Assembly (NCBI GenBank): GCA_021202305.1
Contig: JAJQDG010000162.1
Location: forward strand, 1-18,728
DNA: 18,728 nucleotides
Direction of reading: 5' to 3'
Source of the DNA: Candidatus Gastranaerophilales bacterium
Lineage (GTDB): Bacteria > Cyanobacteriota > Vampirovibrionia > Gastranaerophilales > Gastranaerophilaceae
Shown: piece after piece, positions 14,939-18,728 of the stretch
Position numbering within the stretch: the first letter of the stretch is position 1
How the letters are laid out: each line of letters starts with the position of its first letter
Position numbers and translations under genes: made by a program
Notes under the pieces: generated by a model
Database searches by the model: none
Told to the model about the DNA's origin: nothing
The model's input: the letters and a program-made list of their open reading frames with translations, nothing else

Positions 14939-15025
14939 TTACATCACCATTTCAAGGGCATATCAAGCCCCGGCATATATTAACGCGATATGCTATATTA
15001 CATCACCATTTCAAGGCGCATATCA
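14939..15025. repeat. Direct duplication of the 3' end of the stalked membrane protein gene
   Basis: TTACATCACCATTTCAAGG followed by GCATATCA at 14939-14965 recurs at 14998-15025 with one extra C (27 versus 28 bp), about 60 bp apart. The right copy is the last codons and stop of the minus-strand gene (M-R-L-E-M-V-M-stop). The left copy lies in the convergent gap and still reads L-E-M-V-M-stop. Between them GCATAT (14973-14978) and ATATGC (14988-14993) can form a small hairpin without a U-tract. Confidence 0.8.
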
Positions 15026-18009
15026 TAAGGCGTAGATTTTACCATCAGCTTTTTGCCGCCTGTTTTTACTATATAAAGGCTGTCTGTATCATTTTCCTGT
15101 GCAAGACGCGATTGTATATCCAAATCTTCCGTTTTAAGTTCGCCGAAATTATATAATACATAAACATCATCCTGAATGTAGCCTACAAGCGAAGTTGCAC
15201 CCTCAAATTGCGCAAGATACAGCCCCCTTGTTTCCGTTAACTTGGAAGAAGAAACAATAGTGGCGCTTTCTTCCGCCGGTTCAGCGGGTTCATTATTATA
15301 TCGGGCAACAACATCTTCTTCCGTATAATCGGGTTCAATCGGCGTGTATAACTCTTGAAGAACTGCATCATCTTCTGTTTGAGGAACCTCAGAAGGAATT
15401 GAAACCGGCTTATCTTCTGTTTTTTCAGCAATAGAATCCATATAGGCATTAAAGGCTTGAGCTTTTTCATATTCTTCTCTTGCTTTTTGCATTTGCTCTT
15501 GCCTTAGTCTGGTTAAGGGTTCAAATTCCTGCATATCATACTGGTTGATAACATCGGAACTAATCGGGGTATAATCCGTTTCATCCAAATATTTTAATGC
15601 AGGACGGATAGTTTCCGGCTTTGAAACAGGCGCTTCTTCTTGAACCTGCTCATTAATCGTTTCTTCTAAAATATTATTTTGTTCAACGGGTGCAGAATAC
15701 AAAGGGGCTGAAGCTGCTTGAACAGCGTTTTGCAACACCTGCGCGGGCTGTTTTGCTTTCTTTTTATTAAGAAGGTCTTTAACTCCTTCGCTTTTTGTAT
15801 TTTGAGCCGCAATTGCCTCTGCTTGCATATTTTTCTTTCTTTCATTTGCTTTTTTAACTTTGACATAAGAATAAAACATAACTAAAAATAAGCTGGAAAG
15901 GACAAGCAAGTTCGCATTTCCGTTGTTTTTTTGCGGGATATTAGGAGCGGGTTTTGAATTTTTTTGCTTAATTGCTTTTTGATTTTGTTCCTGCACTTCA
16001 TTTGAAGAAGAAGCCATTTCTTCTTTTGAAGGAGTCGTTTTTTGAGCAAATTCCGCATTGACGGGATTTTTATTAGCCAGCTGTTTTTCATATTCAATAA
16101 CTTGTTTTTCTGCTGTGTTTAATTTGTCTGCACTATTTAGAGCCTCCTGACTTTTTGCTGTTATTGCGTTTTGAACATTATCTGCATTTAAAACGGCGGA
16201 AGCTTGCTCTATTTTTTTCGTTTCAGAAGGTTTTATCTGAGTTGCTGCGGGAGATACCGCTTTTGGCACAGTTGAAACTATGGCTTTTGTATTTTGTTGT
16301 TTTGTATTTGAAGGTATTATAGCAGAATTTTTGACGGCTTCATTTACGCTTTTTGCAGTCGAAGTTTTTGAAGATGTAATGGCTGAAGCCTGTGTTTTTG
16401 CGGGGGAAGTCTGCGTTTGAGCTGCAACTGATGTTTTTGAGGCTGCGGAGGTTGAAGTTTTTGCAGTATTTGTTACGGCATTTGATTTAGCCGCGGCTTT
16501 AACCGCGTTTGATTTGGCTGAATTTTGTGCCTGCGCGGTTGGAGTTGTTGTTACGGCAGTTGAAGCCGAATTTTGCGCTTGGGTTGTTTTTGAGGGAGTT
16601 GAGGCTGTTGTAGCAGTATTTTTAGCGGAAGATTTTGCACTTGCAGAAGTTGTCTTTACGGATGTTATAGCAGAATTTTTGACGGCTTCATTTACGCTTT
16701 TTGCAGTCGAAGTTTTTGAAGATGTAATGGCTGAAGCCTGTGTTTTTGCGGGGGAAGTCTGCGTTTGAGCTGCAACTGATGTTTTTGAGGCTGCGGAGGT
16801 TGAAGTTTTTGCAGTATTTGTTACGGCATTTGATTTAGCCGCGGCTTTAACCGCGTTTGATTTGGCTGAATTTTGTGCCTGCGCGGTTGGAGTTGTTGTT
16901 ACGGCAGTTGAAGCCGAATTTTGCGCTTGGGTTGTTTTTGAGGGAGTTGAGGCCTGCGTTTTGGTTGAAGATGAATTCAAAGGAATATTCTGTACACTTC
17001 CTGCCGTTGGAACAGAAGATGTTACTGCGGATTTTTTAGCGGCTTCAATTACCTGTGAATTTTTTTGCGCGGCATTTGAATTGTCTGCTAAGAGATTGGA
17101 TTTATTTGAATTAGAAGATATTTCAGCCGTGTTTGGAACCTGTGTTCGGGTTGAAGCTGTTTCTGTTGAAGATGTTGAAGCTGCAACTTTTGCGGGGCTG
17201 ACTACGGCATTTGATTTAGCCGCGGCTTTAACTGCACTATCTTTACTTGCGGCTGTTGCCGTCTGTGTTTTAGCGGCAGTTGAAGCCGAATTTTGCGCTT
17301 GGGTTGTTTTTGAGGCGGTTGAAGCCTGCGTTTTGGTTGAAGCAGCGGAGGTTGAAGCTATTGTATCAGTACTTTTAAGGGAGGATTTTGCGGTTGTGCT
17401 TACGGGTGTAGAAACGGTTTTGGCTGTTATCTCTGCTGTTTGTTTTGTTTGAGTTGAAGCAGAAGCAGTTTTTTGGGTATCGGTCTTTGCTGTTGAAGCC
17501 GGTTTTCCGAATTCCGATAATGGAGTCGGAACATTATTATTTGCAAGTCTTTGAGCATAGTTTTCAAAAACCTGATCCAATTTTGCAAGCCTCAAGGGAT
17601 TAAGGCGCGGCGAAATTGAAGGGTCTGCCGTTTTCAGGGAAGTAGTTAAATTAAGGGGTTTTGAAGTTATTATTGCAACTTTTGTATAAGCATTATCTAA
17701 ATCCTGCCCCGCATAAGGATATGATTTAACCAGAACATTTTTAATATCCCCGACAGGCTGCACCGATGTTATAGAGTGGCTTGTTTCAGGTAAAAGGAAA
17801 TAGTATATTGTATCTGTTTTTTTGATTATTTTTACAGGTTCATTATACGCTTTTTGAGTATACAGCCCGATATTATAATGGGTATCATCGGTTTTTGTAA
17901 GCTCAATTTTTAAGAGATTGTTTTTAAAATCACTGTTCGCCGCAAGCAGCCTTCCCGTGCAAAAAAACAGCACAATAAGCGCGGCAAATACTATATAAAA
18001 TTTTTTCAT
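14998..18009 (-). CDS. Secreted-stalk single-pass membrane protein with internal repeats (FimV-like layout)
   Basis: I do not recognise a named family. From the chosen ATG (1003 aa) the protein has a signal peptide (MKKFYIVFAALIVLFF, cleavage near LLAA), a probable beta-rich domain at about 25-122 that could be AMIN-like, and a stalk at about 165-690 made almost only of Ser, Thr, Ala, Lys, Gln, Asn and Val. It continues with a basic stretch, a membrane helix at about 701-719 (LLVLSSLFLVMFYSYVKV), an acidic helical linker and a compact C-terminal segment (about 917-1003, from RGLYLAQFEGATSLVGYIQD). Expected topology is N-out/C-in. This layout recalls FimV-type proteins of pilus machinery, but no LysM motif is visible. 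ATG 18021 is also possible. A TTG at 18048 is unlikely because it overlaps the -10 box. The stalk contains a perfect 289-bp duplication. Confidence 0.75.
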   Translation of the reverse strand: MKKFYIVFAALIVLFFCTGRLLAANSDFKNNLLKIELTKTDDTHYNIGLYTQKAYNEPVKIIKKTDTIYYFLLPETSHSITSVQPVGDIKNVLVKSYPYAGQDLDNAYTKVAIITSKPLNLTTSLKTADPSISPRLNPLRLAKLDQVFENYAQRLANNNVPTPLSEFGKPASTAKTDTQKTASASTQTKQTAEITAKTVSTPVSTTAKSSLKSTDTIASTSAASTKTQASTASKTTQAQNSASTAAKTQTATAASKDSAVKAAAKSNAVVSPAKVAASTSSTETASTRTQVPNTAEISSNSNKSNLLADNSNAAQKNSQVIEAAKKSAVTSSVPTAGSVQNIPLNSSSTKTQASTPSKTTQAQNSASTAVTTTPTAQAQNSAKSNAVKAAAKSNAVTNTAKTSTSAASKTSVAAQTQTSPAKTQASAITSSKTSTAKSVNEAVKNSAITSVKTTSASAKSSAKNTATTASTPSKTTQAQNSASTAVTTTPTAQAQNSAKSNAVKAAAKSNAVTNTAKTSTSAASKTSVAAQTQTSPAKTQASAITSSKTSTAKSVNEAVKNSAIIPSNTKQQNTKAIVSTVPKAVSPAATQIKPSETKKIEQASAVLNADNVQNAITAKSQEALNSADKLNTAEKQVIEYEKQLANKNPVNAEFAQKTTPSKEEMASSSNEVQEQNQKAIKQKNSKPAPNIPQKNNGNANLLVLSSLFLVMFYSYVKVKKANERKKNMQAEAIAAQNTKSEGVKDLLNKKKAKQPAQVLQNAVQAASAPLYSAPVEQNNILEETINEQVQEEAPVSKPETIRPALKYLDETDYTPISSDVINQYDMQEFEPLTRLRQEQMQKAREEYEKAQAFNAYMDSIAEKTEDKPVSIPSEVPQTEDDAVLQELYTPIEPDYTEEDVVARYNNEPAEPAEESATIVSSSKLTETRGLYLAQFEGATSLVGYIQDDVYVLYNFGELKTEDLDIQSRLAQENDTDSLYIVKTGGKKLMVKSTPYDMRLEMVM
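16317..16953 (-). repeat. Perfect 289-bp direct repeat, period 348 bp, inside the stalk
   Basis: Positions 16317-16605 and 16665-16953 appear identical base for base, separated by 59 bp of different stalk sequence. The 348-bp period is a multiple of three, so the frame is kept (residues about 353-449 and 469-565). A more diverged partial third copy lies at about 17200-17340, sharing GTTGAAGCCGAATTTTGCGC and the stretch ATTTGATTTAGCCGCGGC. Identity including third codon positions indicates recent duplication or gene conversion. Confidence 0.9.
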
Positions 18010-18038
18010 CCTCAAAGTCATCCCCAAGTTTTGGATTT

Positions 18039-18077
18039 CATAGTACAATTATACTATGAATAGAGAAAAAATATCAA
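18039..18077. promoter_or_regulatory. Shared divergent promoter, near-palindromic
   Basis: The 20 bp at 18039-18058 (CATAGT ... ACTATG) is palindromic at 18 of 20 positions and ends in the era ATG. On the minus strand it contains TATAAT (18053-18048) with TTGATA 18 bp upstream (18077-18072, inside era), a good promoter for the stalked protein. On the plus strand TACAAT (18044-18049) would start transcription at or next to the era ATG, but no -35 is visible. Confidence 0.5.
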
Positions 18078-18728
18078 ATGTAACAGATTATAAATGCGGT
18101 TATATAACCGTATTAGCCCGCCCGAACGTGGGCAAATCTACATTAGTAAATTATGTAACAGGGCAGAAAATTGCAATTACAACGCCCGTAGCGCAAACAA
18201 CAAGGGGGCAGATTCAGGGAATTTATACGGATGATTCGGCACAAATAATTTTTATAGATACCCCCGGCATTCATAAACCGAAAAACAAACTTGGCGAATA
18301 CCTTTCCATTCAATCATTTAAAGCAATAGAAGATGCGGATGTACTGCTTTTTCTGGCAGATGCTAAAACAAAAGCGGGAAAAGGCGATATGTGGATAGTT
18401 GAAAATTGCATTAAAAAAACAAAAAAACCGGTAATTATTGCCGTAAATAAAATTGATGAAGCAAAAGAAACGGAAGAAAATATATGCACGTATAAAATGC
18501 TGTTTGAAGAAAATTATCCGGTTATAAGAATTTCTGCGTTAACGGGCAAAAATGTTTCAAAATTAATTGAAAAAATAAAAGAATTTCTGCCAAAAGGCAG
18601 CCCCCTTTATTCTGATGAAACAATAACAAATCAAAATATGCGCCAAATTTCATCAGAAGTTATTCGTGAAAAAATTATTTTAAATACTAAAGATGAAATT
18701 CCCCATTCGGTTGCAGTTATAATTGATG
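18056..18728 (+). CDS. era: GTPase Era (partial, KH domain cut by the right edge)
   Basis: Era binds the 3' end of 16S rRNA and assists 30S subunit assembly. The first 224 residues are present. G1 is ARPNVGKST (21-29), the switch region is PVAQTTRGQIQG (44-55), G3 is DTPG (68-71) in FIDTPGIHKPK, G4 is NKID (131-134) and G5 is SALTG (160-164). The KH-domain lead-in is VIREKI ... EIPHSVAVIID at the right edge. The first P-loop glycine (GRPNVGKS in most Era proteins) is Ala here (codon GCC), a single-base difference from GGC. The other GTPase motifs are intact, so function is expected to be kept. No Shine-Dalgarno site precedes the ATG, and the nearest plus-strand -10-like element places the transcript start at the ATG, suggesting a leaderless mRNA. 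It is divergent from the stalked membrane protein gene, with the promoters overlapping. Confidence 0.95.
   Translation, partial: MNREKISNVTDYKCGYITVLARPNVGKSTLVNYVTGQKIAITTPVAQTTRGQIQGIYTDDSAQIIFIDTPGIHKPKNKLGEYLSIQSFKAIEDADVLLFLADAKTKAGKGDMWIVENCIKKTKKPVIIAVNKIDEAKETEENICTYKMLFEENYPVIRISALTGKNVSKLIEKIKEFLPKGSPLYSDETITNQNMRQISSEVIREKIILNTKDEIPHSVAVIID

Noticed and set aside
16317..16953. CRISPR array or mobile element behind the long repeats
   Set aside because: The repeats are 289 bp, in frame within one gene, and lack terminal inverted repeats, spacers or a transposase.
16514..17452. Long plus-strand open frames rich in Ala, Val, Glu and Phe
   Set aside because: They are the antisense of the Ser/Thr/Ala stalk repeats; their repeated sequence and lack of start signals mark them as shadows.
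18010..18048. TTG start giving a 1016-aa stalked protein
   Set aside because: The TTG overlaps the TATAAT box, so it would lie before the transcript start. The later ATG gives a canonical signal peptide.

Overview
The window is AT-rich bacterial chromosome with seven genes, two of them cut by the window edges. It most resembles the non-photosynthetic cyanobacterial relatives of animal guts (Gastranaerophilales / Melainabacteria, now Vampirovibrionia). This is an inference from general features: AT-rich coding with few clear Shine-Dalgarno sites, tandem glycine-rich prepilins, and a protein opening with an N-P-V-Q-N ... F-T-G leader that I associate with that group. No rRNA, tRNA, CRISPR array, insertion sequence or phage gene is visible.

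Left part (1-3802). On the minus strand are the start of a thioredoxin with a hydrophobic anchor (1-371, cut at the left edge) and a 1009-residue protein (488-3517). The second combines a Clp-like N-domain, a degenerate Clp D1-like ATPase module, a degenerate FtsH-like AAA module and an M41 metalloprotease whose HEAGH site is intact. Both ATPase modules have lost their nucleotide-binding and hydrolysis residues, so it looks like a soluble FtsH-type protease carrying two pseudo-ATPases. Upstream lies a 285-bp divergent spacer with an orphan minus-strand terminator.

Middle (3803-14913). A plus-strand gene encodes a cytoplasmic GH13-like TIM-barrel protein (3803-5119) and ends in a strong terminator. 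A 488-bp spacer follows with a TTTCTCTC-rich tract and a good sigma-70-type promoter (TTGAAA-17 bp-TATACT). This appears to drive a tightly packed four-gene unit: three paralogous giant glycine-rich prepilins (704, 725 and 871 aa) and recG. Gene spacings are +3 bp, a 1-bp overlap and +4 bp, so recG is probably co-transcribed and translationally coupled.

Right part (14914-18728). A convergent minus-strand gene (14998-18009) encodes a signal peptide, a small beta-rich domain, a very long Ser/Thr/Ala/Lys/Gln stalk with a perfect 289-bp internal duplication, one membrane segment and a cytoplasmic tail. Its 3' tail sequence recurs once about 60 bp downstream. It is divergent from era (18056 to the right edge); the two share a near-palindromic 20-bp promoter/start region in which era seems to have little or no leader.

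How the genes may work together: the prepilins suggest a type IV pilus or pseudopilus carrying large glycine-rich adhesin-like heads. The stalked membrane protein next door has a FimV-like layout and could serve the same envelope machinery, but this is inference. Era and RecG are housekeeping genes. The Clp-FtsH chimera and the prepilin triplet are the most unusual items.
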